DNA of 64,000 bases from Neoceratodus forsteri (taxonomy: Eukaryota > Chordata > Ceratodontiformes > Ceratodontidae): contig CM057449.1 in the NCBI GenBank assembly GCA_016271365.2, positions 1,561,304,501 to 1,561,368,500 of the forward strand, in the 5' to 3' direction. Position numbers and translations under genes: made by a program. The notes beneath the pieces were generated by a model, which was not told where the DNA came from, ran no database searches, and saw only the letters and a program-made list of their open reading frames with translations. Shown piece after piece: positions 54,235-64,000 of this stretch. Every line of letters begins with the position of its first letter. Position 1 is the first letter of the stretch.

Positions 54235-55320
54235 AAACTGCAACTGTGATATTTGTGAGATGCTCTGTTGTTTGCTGTTCAACGGTAATTACCAGAAACA
54301 CTTCTTTGACGTTAACAATTATGGGGCATGTCTGTTACTTTTCCTGCCTTTCTGCTGCTGGACTTGTGCGCATGCACGTTGATCATCCCACATTGAGTAC
54401 TATAGTGGCGACTACTTTTGTAAATCTTTCTTCTCTACTGCCTCTATAACTATTGCCATACAACTGTGTTTGGACCTCCGACTTTGCTGCTTGTGCTGCT
54501 TCTCCATTTATCTACCCTCGTTTGTTTTTCGCTTCGGTGCTCTGGTGCATCCTGGGCAACATGTCCCTGCATAGCTTTATATTCTCCCGAAATTGCCAGT
54601 TCTCTTCGCAGTGCTCCGAACAACTAACGATTACCACCAATAGGTGGCGCTTTCAGAGCACCACGAAACTTCTCCTCCATTTCCCTGTTAATGGATTTTC
54701 CACACCCATTCTGTGAGCCTTCACATCTGCTGCCCCTACCGTCCTGTGCCTCCCGCGACTCGCACCACTCTGAGCTCCCCGGTTTGCCCCTCTGCACTTG
54801 TTGTCACCTCCCCATTCCTCTCCCCTCTGTTTTAACAGTCACACACTTGCCCACACAGTGATTTCTTGCCTCAGCTCCCCCTCCTCAGTCCGACCTACAG
54901 GTGGCGCTTTGTCTCTTGTTCACAGCTTCATGTCTCCCTCGCGCCGATGTCTTATTCCCCTGTCCTTTGCTCTGCTCTTTCCAACCGATCGGCACCTTCT
55001 ACAATCTGCCCTCACTCCCTCAACACCTCCACAATTGCGCCCTTCCCTGTTCTCTCCTGTGTTCCGTTTTCTACGGGGCCCGTGGCGCCACAGACATTTG
55101 TGCTCCTCGCCTCAACCCCTACCGGTTCTCTTTCCTCCCCTGTTCATCGCGCCACCTATTGGTGAGATTTCCACTCCATTCACTGCTTCCCTACTTCGGT
55201 GAGCACGTTCACGCGCTCAACAGGGTATTATTGCTCTGAGCGTTCCAAGGCAACACGGCATTATTGTGCCATAATGCCGTGTTGCTCTTGTACCAGCTGA
55301 CCCTGTTACACCTATCCCCT
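54235..55320. repeat. C/T-rich region with internal inverted repeats
   Basis: CACCAATAGGTGGCGC at 54635-54650 is exactly inverted at 55149-55164. A related ACAGGTGGCGCTTTG lies at 54896. At 55250-55285, GCAACACGGCATTAT and ATAATGCCGTGTTGC form a perfect 15-bp-arm hairpin around TGTGCC. Open frames through the C/T-rich part are compositional. This may belong to one larger foldback element starting at 54066. Confidence 0.55.
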
Positions 55321-55959
55321 TTCTTGCCTGAGGTCCTCATATTTCTTCCATGTTACAAAAATTATTGTACATTGCTGTCTTAGTCTGAAGTTTTTTACAG
55401 CAGTGAGACCAAAGGGTGGCATGAGTTTAATCCAGCATTCAGTTTTTTTTCTTTTGCTTTGTGTGCTTATCTCTTTTCTTTATTTCCTTCTTTCCTTTTC
55501 TATATCTTCTTTAGAATGATGGTTTCATTTAGAAATGTAGTAAATAAGCATTTAAACATGCTTGCTTAATGTTGTTATACTAGGAAATTATTATTCAGTA
55601 TTTCTTGTACTTGATATATGTTTATGAATGTTTATATTTATGATGTGATTGTTCATTTGTTATTAATTAAAAGAAAAATGTAATTGAAAAAAAATGATAA
55701 AATGAGTTGGAAATATCCTGCTTCCTGATCAGCTAAATAATTTCTGAGACCCTTATGTCAATCCCCCAGAAATGCACAGGCTGGAACAAGTTAAGGCAGT
55801 GAGATTTAAAATTTGGGCATATCACATACAGAATTTGTGACTTGCAGCAATCATCTTTGATTGCCATTACAAGCATGGCTGCCACCTTTACTCACTGAAA
55901 ACCTTCAACAAGGCCCTAAAATAAAACTCCTTTAAAACAAGCATTTGTCAATGCCGAAT
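55321..55959. other. AT-rich stretch, nothing recognised
   Basis: T-rich tracts and ordinary AT-rich sequence; no coding, RNA or repeat feature supported. Confidence 0.4.
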
Positions 55960-56775
55960 GTTGCTTGCTTGTATGTGCTGTTTAGGTATTTGGAAGTGAC
56001 AGTTTCATGCCTTCCTCCCAAGACATCCACTGTGTCTTTCCGCTCAGTATTCACAGAAGAGTGGGAGGGGCAAGGGCCACAGGAGTACAGCAGTTGCCAA
56101 GGGGTTGAAGAGGTGGACAAAAGAGTCCTGCAGGAGCTCACTAAATTGAAGGTAGACAAAGCGATGGAACCAGATGGCATGCGCCCAAGGATATTAACAG
56201 AACTGCGAAGGGAGATAGCAGTACCTCTGGCAGCCATGTTCACTGAGTCATTCAACATGAGTGAATTGGAGGAGGGCACATGTGGTCCCTCTACACAAGT
56301 CCGGCAGCAGGGAGGAGGCAGGGAACAATAGGCCATTCAGCCTCACCTCAGTAGTGGGGAAGATCATGGAGACATTGCTTAAAGAAAGGATAGTGGGGCA
56401 TCTAGATGCCATCGGAACCCAGGACCATAGACAACATGGATTCACAGTGGGGACATCATGTCAGATAAATCTGGTTGATTTATTTGACTGGGTGACAAAG
56501 GAAGTGAATCAGGGTGGGGCAGCGGACAACGCTTACCTTGATTTCAGCAAAGCCTTTGACACCATCCCATATAGGAGGCTGATAAACTAGCTGGGTAGGC
56601 TGGACATGGGGGAAAGGGTGGTAAACTGGGTTAGAAACTGGCTAACAGACAGGAGGCAGAGAGTGGTGGTAAATGGTATGCAGTCTAGGGAGAGGGGGCG
56701 ACCAGTGGGGTGCTGCAGGGATCGGGTCCTGAGGCCAGTTCTGTTCAATGTCTTCATTAGTAATATTGCTATACA
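55960..56775 (+). pseudogene. CR1-like LINE reverse transcriptase fragment
   Basis: The N-terminal half of a CR1-type RT. LTKLKVDKAMEPDGMRPRIL (55945-56331 frame) is the fingers-start segment. HVVPLHKSGSREEAGNNRPF and SLTSVVGKIMETLLKERIVG follow in the 56261-56590 frame. That frame continues with QHGFTVGTSCQINLVDLFDW and YLDFSKAFDTIPYRRL (the first catalytic Asp). A stop and frame change precede WVRNWLTDRRQRVVVNG, and the copy ends at VLFNVFISNI near 56770, before the ADD box. It is distinct from the CR1-like copy at 11838, which is far more AT-rich. Confidence 0.8.
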
Positions 56776-56781
56776 TCTGAA

Positions 56782-57335
56782 GGGAATTTTTTCACCAGAT
56801 TTTCAACATAGCCATTTTAACACCTGAGCTCATGAACAGTGTCACTGTGATTTTCTTAATTTGTCCTGTACATTGATCTCAAGACACCGATCGCGCCATT
56901 GTATGCTACATGGGCAGAAACACGCTTTGGATGAGATGTGAAAATGGCAGCTGTACTACTCATAAGAAGGTGTGATAAAATGGCAATGTTGGAAATCTGA
57001 GGAAGATATGAAAATTCGCAACCTTACGAGGCGTGTGTAGGAACTCAACGCATGCTCGTAAAGTCATTTTTAGGAATTTTTTCACCAAATTTTCAACATA
57101 GCCATTTTAAGACCTCTGCTCATGAACAGTGTCACTGTGATTTTCTTAATTTGTCCCGTACATTGATTTCGCACACCGACTGCGCCATTGTGCGCTACAT
57201 GGGCGGAAACACATTTTGGGTAAGATGTGAAAAATGACAGCTGTACTGCTCATAAGAATGTGTGGTAAAATGGCAATGTTGAAAATCTGGAGTGAAAATA
57301 TTGAAATTTCATGAACTTATGAGCCTGCTGCAGAG
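56782..57335. repeat. Tandem pair of about 290-bp foldback repeats
   Basis: Two head-to-tail copies start at GGGAATTTTTTCACCAGAT (56782) and AGGAATTTTTTCACCAAAT (about 57072) and share about 260 bases with scattered changes (for example CATGAACAGTGTCACTGTGA in both). Within each, CAGATTTTCAACATAGCCAT near the start pairs imperfectly with an inverted copy near the end (ATGGCAATGTTGGAAATCTG). There is no coding potential. The first copy abuts the broken end of the CR1 fragment. Confidence 0.75.
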
Positions 57336-57823
57336 GAACCGCGCAACTCGCCAAAACAGAATTTACGGCATTGGGGTTTCAACATGTAGTTAGACTTTCG
57401 CATGATGTCACTGTCATGCGAGGGGAGGCCATCTTCGGCGGTGATTTCGCAGTCACCGCGCTAAATCACCCTTGCTGCCTGAATAACGCCATGACAGTGA
57501 CATCATTCATGAGAAGGGGTCCTAAAACCCCATGTTGAAAATTTGGTGCCAAAATTCCCAAAATGCCTGAGATATGCGACAAGTTGAAACCCCTATCTAG
57601 CCCATTATATAGCTTACCGCATTTCCTCAGTTCGCGGTCGGGTTTGAAGAGTGCAGACGCTGCTTCTGGTCCACCGAAGATCGTCGCGCCGGAGTCCGGA
57701 GGTAAGTATGGGGTGGGGGTGTGGGAGGCTGGAGTGCGCAGTGGGTGGGTGCGGGTTGTGGGGGTCGGGAGGCGGCCAGGGACCGTTTTGTTTTACAGGT
57801 TTAAAAAAAAAAAGTCATTGGAT
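57336..57823. other. Non-coding stretch
   Basis: Contains a CGCATGATGTCACTGTCATG segment near 57400 and an inverted-like partner (ATGACAGTGACATCATTCAT) near 57490, which may form part of the foldback repeats upstream. It becomes G-rich after 57650. No gene. Confidence 0.4.
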
Positions 57824-58010
57824 GCTTGCCACGCTGGGGTGGGCCTCAGCGTGGCACAAGGATGGGGGGCATTCAGCCGATGGGGATTGGCACCCCGTCA
57901 GCCAAGGACTGCTTGCCACACTGGGGTGGTCTCCCAGCGTGGCACCTACTACTGAGGGAGGGGGGCGGCTCAGCCGGCGGAGGATTGGGTACCCGTCGGC
58001 TATATGTCAT
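57824..58010. repeat. Tandem pair of GC-rich 87-bp units with hairpins
   Basis: CTTGCCACGCTGGGGTGG at 57825 recurs as CTTGCCACACTGGGGTGG at 57912, a period of 87 bp. Each copy has its own inverted repeat: GCCACGCTG...CAGCGTGGC in the first and nearly the same in the second. CAGCCGATGG and CAGCCGGCGG follow at matching places. Confidence 0.65.
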
Positions 58011-58589
58011 ATCTTGGTAGCTGCATGCGTGTGGGGGAGACTATGCTTCTTATCGCTGCTCATTGAAGCGTAGCGCCCCTCAATCAGAGGTTACTGCATT
58101 TTGAGCGTGCATGCAGACAGCTCCAAATGCATTGGCTTACAGGGGCCGCGCCTGCCAGCTCACTGACTGAATTGGAGGAGGAGGTGACACACCTCCAAAA
58201 TCTCCGATGATGGCACTATGTTTCTTGCACGTACGTGCAAGCAACATAAAAATGCTTTCCTCTCATTATGCCCCTCTTTAACACACAAACAAATTAAATA
58301 TCTGAAGTACTATTCACAGTTTTAATTCCTGATATTTCTTTAGTGACCATGACCCCCCCCGTCCTCACCAGCTCACCAGAGTAATCTTTGCTGCTTACCC
58401 TATCACAAATAAAACTGAGACCCCTTTCTCCATATACTGATGTGTCTGAGGAGGTGAACATTCTGCTAGAGGAATTCTGGAGAAGTTTGAATTCCTGCAT
58501 TTCATAATGAATGTTCCATCCATTGAAGGTATGGAAAGACATGATTGACAGGTGGGGAGGGACTCCTTATTACTAATCACTTTTAACAA
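58011..58589. other. Non-coding stretch, nothing recognised
   Basis: Ordinary sequence between the GC-rich repeats and the next DIRS left end; no feature supported. Confidence 0.4.
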
Positions 58590-59735
58590 AAGAAAATACC
58601 TGATCTTCATCGAGGGTGTATCTCGCATCAGGCTACACCTATGGAACTGTATATGTCAGGCACTAGGACCACACGGACACTTCTCATCCAGCAGTCTAGC
58701 TGGGGCCGCCCACACCAACGTCAGACGCTGGTGTCCTCCCTATATAAACATGGGCGGCACTGCACATTCCACAGTTCTTTTCCCGCCCTCAACCATCGCA
58801 CGTCGGACTCCATGGAGACAACGTTGCTTTAGTCGACCATCAAATTTCTTACTTCTACTTCATTTTATTTTCTTATTTTCTCCCCCTAGTTTGTAAATCA
58901 CTTTATTTTTTCAAGTTATTCTCATCGCGTTTATGTTGCCTGACCCTGAGAAACTTTTCAGACACTGCGGATGCAGTAAGAAGATCTGTGATAAGGACGA
59001 CCACAACACCTGCGTCCACTGTCTTGATGCCGACCACGACTTTAAGGCCTCCCAAGTTTGCCGTAGTTTCAACCAGGTTACCCGGTAATGCTGTCGGAAG
59101 GCCTTAGAAGTCTTCCTCCTGGAACAGAAGGTCGCCCAAATGGAGGAGCAGCTCCAGGAAAGAAGCTCCTCTGCCTTGCCAGCTCCGTCCACAGGCTCCC
59201 ACTCCTCCAGGGCCTAGGACAAGTTGTCTGGTAAACACAAGCACTGGGAGAGGGAGTGGAGTAAAGAGAGATCCTTTCCAGTGCACTCTTGGTCACCGTT
59301 TCCAGCGCCGACCATAACTGGGTCATCAACCGCCTTGGGGTCGACCTCCACTGCCACCCATACCCTCTCTTCCACAGGGTCTGCCTTGTCAGTGCTTTCC
59401 GCCGGTTCTTCCTTAGCCGACAATGGCTTGTCAATGTCAGGCCTCCTGACACCCACGCCAGTGCTCCAACCCTTGTCACTTAGACCCTTTTGGCTCAAGG
59501 ACAACAGACAGGGCACTCGCCAGACCTGCCTCGACTGGCGCTGGCTTGTCAACATCAGGATTTCAGTCTCTCCGTTGACGGCTTTGGCCATTCCATCGAC
59601 GCCAGGCATCCAAAATTCCCCATCAACGCCTCAGGAGGCCTTGCTATTCAGTCCCCTTCTTGCTCAGGGACAGCATTCAGGGAGTTCCACCTGGCCTGCT
59701 TCAGCAGGCTTTGCTTCATTAATGCCAGGCAAGCA
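58590..59735 (+). mobile_element. DIRS 5' fragment: left ITR and Gag
   Basis: The left ITR at 58600-58800 contains ACCTATGGAACTGTATATGT and GGCACTAGGACCACACGGAC (compare 15240-15290) and CTATATAAACATGGGCGGC, a TATA-like word. Gag starts at 58935 (MLPDPEKLFRHCGCSKK) with a Cys/His block, HNTCVHCLDADHDF, and continues past a stop in the same order as DIRS-IV (VFLLEQKVAQMEEQLQERSS). A Ser/Pro-rich decayed region runs to about 59735, where inverted DIRS-VI begins. Confidence 0.7.
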
Positions 59736-59739
59736 GGAT

Positions 59740-61308
59740 CAAGCAGGATTTTCAGCAGTACAACTGGGGCCGCCTACGCCGTCGATGTCCATCGATGTCA
59801 CCTACCCTATAAAGGCATGAGCGGCCTCGCTCCCTCTTCAGTTCTTTCCCCCGGAGACAGAAGGAGCAGAGCTCGAGCCATGGGGGACCGAGGAGAGAGA
59901 GAGAGAGTGTGATTACCAGGCCTATATGCAAGGCTGGATACACCAGACAGCCAGTTCCAGCACAAGAGCCCTAAGAAGGGGGATTTTGGGAGGGAAAGCA
60001 GACCTGATGACTGAGATCCCCTTGAAGAGCTACTGTTACGGTAAGTTCTTATGTAACTGTTCTGTCTTGTTTGGGGGTGTCTCAGTCATCAAGTCACACT
60101 GCAGGAACGAGTCCCAAGCAGTTACGGGTACAAACAGACGGTCTGGGAGAAAGGCCAACCATAAATTTAAGACAGGAGACTCTGCAGCACAGTCCTGCCA
60201 AAACCTGCATGGGCTCCTGAGGCAATGTCCAGACTGTTGTGCTTGGTGAAAGTATGGATGATACTCCAGGTGGCAGCCGCTCAGATGTCAGAAACTGAGA
60301 CCCCTTGGAAACAAGCCACAGAGGAAGACATGTCCCTTGTGGAATGAGTTTTGACAGCACCAGACAGTTCTTTGCAGTACATATTGTAGCAGGACACGAT
60401 GCAGTTTGCCAACCATTTGGATAAGCAATGCTTGGAAACCAAAGCACCCTCTCTACCTGAGGCAAAGGAAACATTAACAACTGCTTCAGCTTTCTAACTT
60501 CCTTGGTGTGAATCAGGTAGTACATCAAGGTTCTGCACGCATCTGATGTATGGAGCTATGCTTCCCCTGGATTGGCATGCTCAGGAAAATAAACAGGAAG
60601 CTGGATAGATTGATTGATTGTAAACTCAGAGACCACCTTAGGAAGAAACTTAGGATTTGTCCGCAAAGACACCCTATCTTTGTGAAAAATCAAGGCTCCT
60701 CGCACCAGAGGGCCTGAAGCTCTGAAATTCTTTGAGCAGAAGTAATGGCAACTAAAAATAACGCTTTCCAAGAGAGAAAGCGTAACTTGCAAGTCGCGAT
60801 TGGCTCAAAAGGAGACAGGGTCAGCTTCTCCAAATTGAAATTTAAATTCCAAGCTGGGACAGGAGAATGGATTAGGGGTTTCAGATGCAGGACGCCCCTT
60901 AAAAATATAGGGGAGACATCTAGCTGAGCAGTCGTGCGGTCTCCCATGGGCTCATGAAAGGCCGAAATAGCTGAAAGGTGCACCTTGAGGGGGAAGAGTA
61001 CTGGAGATCTGAGTCAGACAGAGAGATCAGGTAGTCCAGGATCTGGCTCACTGGACAGGTGAAAGGGTCAGATCATGTTTGGCAGCCCAGATGACAAACG
61101 TCTTCCCCTTCATTGCATAGGTGGCTTGAGTGGAAGGTTTCCGGGCGGCCTTCAGGACATCCGCCACTCTGTTAGAGACCCCAAATCTGGTGATGGCTGT
61201 GTCCTCAGGAGCCAAGCATGCAGATGAAGAGACCTGAGATTGGGATGGATCCGGGTCCCCTCATAATAGGTCAACAGGTTCCTGCAGAGGGGAAGAGGGA
61301 CCGGAGGA
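59740..61308 (-). mobile_element. DIRS-VI: inverted DIRS 3' part (YR, ICR, right ITR)
   Basis: Minus-strand DIRS. Its right ITR is at about 59740-59850 (core GGGGCCGCCTACGCCGTCGA, like the DIRS-II ITR), its terminus and ICR segments at about 60000-60100 (GAGCTACTGTTACGGTAAGT in plus orientation) and its YR at 61250-60168. It stops at 61308, where DIRS-VII begins, having lost Gag, RT and RNase H. It lies head-on against the plus-strand fragment at 58590-59735. The closest relative in the window is DIRS-II. Confidence 0.75.
60168..61250 (-). pseudogene. DIRS-VI tyrosine recombinase, broken
   Basis: On the minus strand: HLSAISAFHEPMGDRTTAQL and LRGVLHLKPLIHSPVPAWNL (60983-60690 frame), box I TSAQRISELQALWCEEP (Arg present), FHKDRVSLRTNPKFLPKVVS with QLPVYFPEHANPGEA (60792-60556 frame). 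After frame changes come a box II segment KTHSTRDMSSSVACF (His and Arg present, near 60345) and WSIIHTFTKHNSLDIA (near 60240), where the catalytic Tyr is replaced by Asn. A stop precedes the last block. The enzyme would be inactive even if the frame were intact. Confidence 0.78.
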
Positions 61309-64000
61309 TCTTACTTTGAGATAGAGCTCTTGCAGCAGGTGACACCATCAGGACTATGCCGCCAGGCACTAGGACAGTGGCAAAATTCTAGTTAGCAGTC
61401 TAAGGTGGGGGACCGCCCCCTGATGTCGGCTCTGCCCCCGATGTCACCCATGGTATAAAATGGGCAGTTCCCCAGCACCACCTCAGTTTTTTTCCCCACT
61501 TTTGACCCATGTACATCAGCTCCACAGATGCCTCCTGATTCTAGTCAACTGCCATTTTCACGCTTTGCACAGTTATTGTTTTTTCTCGTAAAGTACTAGT
61601 GTGTCATGTATGTCTTCCCATCCATCTTCCTCATCAGAGCAGTGGAAATTGAAGTATGCATGTGGCAAGCAGATCCCGGCAAAAGACAGCCATTCGGCTT
61701 GCCAGCTTTGCCTAGGCCCCGACCACAGGCCGGATGACTGCCCACATTGCCAAGGCTTCAACAGGAGGATCTGAATCCATCGCCTGAACACCTTGAAAGC
61801 ATACCTCCTTGACCAGCAAGTGGCTGCCTTGCAGAAAGCCCAGTCAGGGCACAGCTCGTCTTCCTCATCGGCGAAGGACTCCTCCCCCAGAGAGAAGAAA
61901 TCAAATGGGAAGCACCATCATCGGGACAAGGACAGGTCCAGGTCAGAATCCTGTCCTAGGTCCCCACACAAGACTTCCAAGTCTTAGACCTCTGGTGCGA
62001 GGTCAGACTCAGCCCCCACCCCCCGGTTTCTCTGGCTCTGCTGGGACCACAGTTGAGGAAGCCCCCTGCCTCTTCTCAGGTGAACGGCAGGGAATCTTCC
62101 AGGCTCGGGCTTTCTCAAGCCCCCCATGTCTCTGGCTGTCAGACCCCACAAATATGCACTAGGGACTTAGTCAGCAGGAAAAGCGCACTCATTGTTGCGC
62201 AGCAGGTCGGAACCTGCCATCTGCAAGACTGTTGTCCCTGTATCATCTGACATGGCGACCGAGTTGGATGACACTAGGAAATGCCAGGAGAGCAAGCGTC
62301 AGAAGAAGCATCTCTTGCCTTCCAGGCAGTTGTCGGCCGCGGTTTCGGCCCGATGTCGGGCCTCAGCGCCCTCTGACTCCACCACAGAGCTGGACCAGAC
62401 ACTACCCTCTAAGCCGCCATCTTCTTCAGGGGGCTCAAATGAGAACCTGACTATAGACCAGGCATCAGGGGACCTGATGCTTGCCTCCGGGGATACCCGA
62501 GACCAGGTGCCACCCCTCTGCCTTCACTTCCTCTTCGGGAGCCCGACAACTAGACGTCAGGGCACTTGACACCAGAGGACACTGTCCCACCAGGATTGAT
62601 GCCAGATAAGAAGGTACCGTCTGACTCGACGCCATAGGACACCATACCGCAAGGGCCGAAGCCAGGGGCCCCTAACGCCCTTGCCCCGGTGCCAGCACCC
62701 CAGCCAGGCCCTGTTATCCCTTTGGCTGAGGTTTGGGCCCTGTTTAATAGTTTGTGTAATACCATAAAATGGGATCTTTTGCCTAGGCCACTGGAGCCAG
62801 CCCCAAGCCCCGCGGGACCCCGGTCCTGGCCCTGCCTAGACAGCCTTTCCCCCACCGTCCGCCTCCGCCAGCCCTGACACCAGTATTCATCCTCAGAAGG
62901 ATCCTACGGAGGCTCCTCTTCCTATGACTCCTCAGAGGATGACCTGTCCCTTCCATCACCAGACCACAGGAGAGACTTTCCAAGGTCCCTCCCGATGACC
63001 CCTCCTTCCTGGATATAATGAGACACATCCAGTTCTTAAACCTGTGAGAGACGAAAGAGTTGGACCCTGAGAGGTGCCATTTGGCGAAGTTCTCAGGGTC
63101 CACTGACCCTAAACCCTTGGTCATCCCACCCTTAGTGGAACCCTTCTATGATGTTACAGAGGTTGCCTGGAAGCACCCCTCCACGACTTTGGCGGCCCCT
63201 AAAAAGGCTGACTGACTGTATAGGACACCAAGAGGAGAACCACATTTGAGCGAGCAGCCTAAGGCAGATTCTGTGATCCTCACAGCTGCCCATGGGAGAA
63301 CCCAACAACCAAAACATATGAGCTCCCAGCCACCGGATAAGGAATCCAAGAAATTGGACCACTTAGGTTGCAAACTATATTCTTCAGCCACTTGGACAGT
63401 CAGGTCACTTAATTTTTTGGCACACATGGCGATGTACTAAAATTCACTATGGAAAAAGGCAGTGGACCTGGCCAAGTCACAACCTGACTCCGCCAGCAAG
63501 ACCGAACTGTTGGCAGCCCTCCAATCCAGTGCTGATGTCAGTAAGCACGTCCATAGGTGCTCCTGTGACTCGGCAGACACTACCGCCAGGGCTGCAGCCA
63601 CCGGAGTATGCCTCAGACGTTACCCCTGGCTGAGGGTCTCAGGTTTCACCAGGATCTGCAGGACGCCATCCTGGATGCCCTTTTCCAGGGCCCAGTCCTT
63701 TTCAGCCAGTTAACTGAAAAGCTGATTACTGGATCACAGGACTCGGGGAGCAGTTTCGGAGGTCCGTAAAATGTTCAAATCTGAACCAGCCACGTCCAGA
63801 CATTGCTCCTTTCATAGGCAGCAGGGCCAACAAGGAAGGAGACAGCAGCACAGACAGGGTTATAAAATAAATGGTACCCCCCTGTCCTCAGGAGCACAGG
63901 GACCCAAGAGCACTAAGAATGCCAGAGCTCCCTTGCCCACTCCAACAACCTCGGCATGACTTCCTGCCTGCCCCCCTCCTCTGGCAAAGTTGCAAGGGGA
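61309..64000 (+). mobile_element. DIRS-VII: left ITR and Gag, runs off the window
   Basis: The left end at 61309 (ATCTTACTTTGAGATAGAGC, then TCTTGCAGCAGGT) matches the end predicted by the DIRS-IV ICR, so this copy keeps bases missing from the DIRS-IV left end. The ITR (61309-61500) continues like DIRS-IV (GGGGGACCGCCCCCTGATGT). Gag occupies 61604 to near the window end; RT and the rest lie outside. Confidence 0.85.
61604..63960 (+). pseudogene. DIRS-VII Gag, broken
   Basis: The start near 61608 (MSSHPSSSSEQ) leads to the Cys/His block KYACGKQIPAKDSHSACQLC, then LGPDHRPDDCPHCQGF. After a stop, a Ser/Lys/Arg-rich segment (61793-61987) and a Pro/Ser-rich middle (62190-62880) follow in other frames. 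The core is near 63060-63710: KPLVIPPLVEPFYDVTEVAW, PPDKESKKLDHLGCKLYSSA, and CDSADTTARAAATGVCLRRY. A Gln/Arg-rich tail (HRQQGQQGRRQQHRQG) lies at 63795-63860. It is the closest relative of DIRS-IV Gag, with several frameshifts. Confidence 0.8.

Noticed and set aside
54798..55239. Three overlapping Pro/Ser/Leu-rich open frames
   Set aside because: Open in all plus frames at once because of C/T-rich composition; no conserved motif.
57563..58073. Gly/Trp-rich frames in GC-rich DNA
   Set aside because: They follow the tandem 87-bp repeat and G-rich sequence; shadow frames of non-coding repeats.
1..64000. CRISPR arrays, bacterial operons or prophage
   Set aside because: No regularly spaced direct repeats with unique spacers, no bacterial gene order; all coding traces are eukaryotic transposons or intron-flanked.

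Overview
The window looks like a stretch of a large, repeat-choked vertebrate genome, most plausibly an amphibian (a caecilian or salamander; a lungfish cannot be excluded). Nearly everything recognisable is a transposable element, and most of it belongs to DIRS-type retrotransposons, which use a tyrosine recombinase (YR) instead of an integrase. These are abundant in amphibians, and caecilian genomes are known for them. There is no operon organisation, no recognisable rRNA or tRNA gene and no CRISPR array. Only one short stretch (53469-53611) looks like a possible host exon. The species is inferred from element content only.

Layout. 1-3200: minus-strand L1-type LINE (ORF1 and the start of ORF2, running off the window). 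3215-11606: DIRS-I (+), split by a minus-strand Rex1/L2/CR1-like LINE at about 6976-10243. 11618-13135: a second, isolated DIRS right end carrying a nearly open CR1-like LINE. 13140-15200: AT-rich, with a perfect hairpin MITE and a possible tRNA-derived SINE. 15208-16330: 5' part of a DIRS, interrupted by DIRS-II (16331-21181), whose 431-codon YR frame is unbroken. 21183-26015: another isolated DIRS right end, split by a complete hAT transposon (21527-25944) with a perfect 8-bp target duplication. 26193-32233: DIRS-III, with a LINE tail inside. 33030-38925: LINE and DIRS fragments plus a dispersed repeat. 38930-39825: possible solo LTR. 39828-45659: DIRS-IV. 45665-47590: 5'-truncated DIRS-V. 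47727-50660: dispersed repeat and two decayed DIRS pieces. 50660-55320: LINE tail, MITEs, the candidate host exon and foldback elements. 55960-58010: CR1 fragment and tandem or foldback repeats. 58590-64000: three DIRS pieces, one inverted (DIRS-VI), ending in DIRS-VII, which leaves the window.

How the parts work together. The fuller DIRS copies share one order: left inverted terminal repeat (ITR), Gag with a Cys/His-rich N-terminus, reverse transcriptase, RNase H, a methyltransferase-like segment overlapping the YR in a second frame, YR, an internal complementary region (ICR) that pairs with both element ends, and a right ITR. This is the layout expected for replication through a circular intermediate. 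Almost every copy is frameshifted, so the window is mainly an archive of nested insertions. All boundaries are read by eye and most are good to about 10-50 bases.
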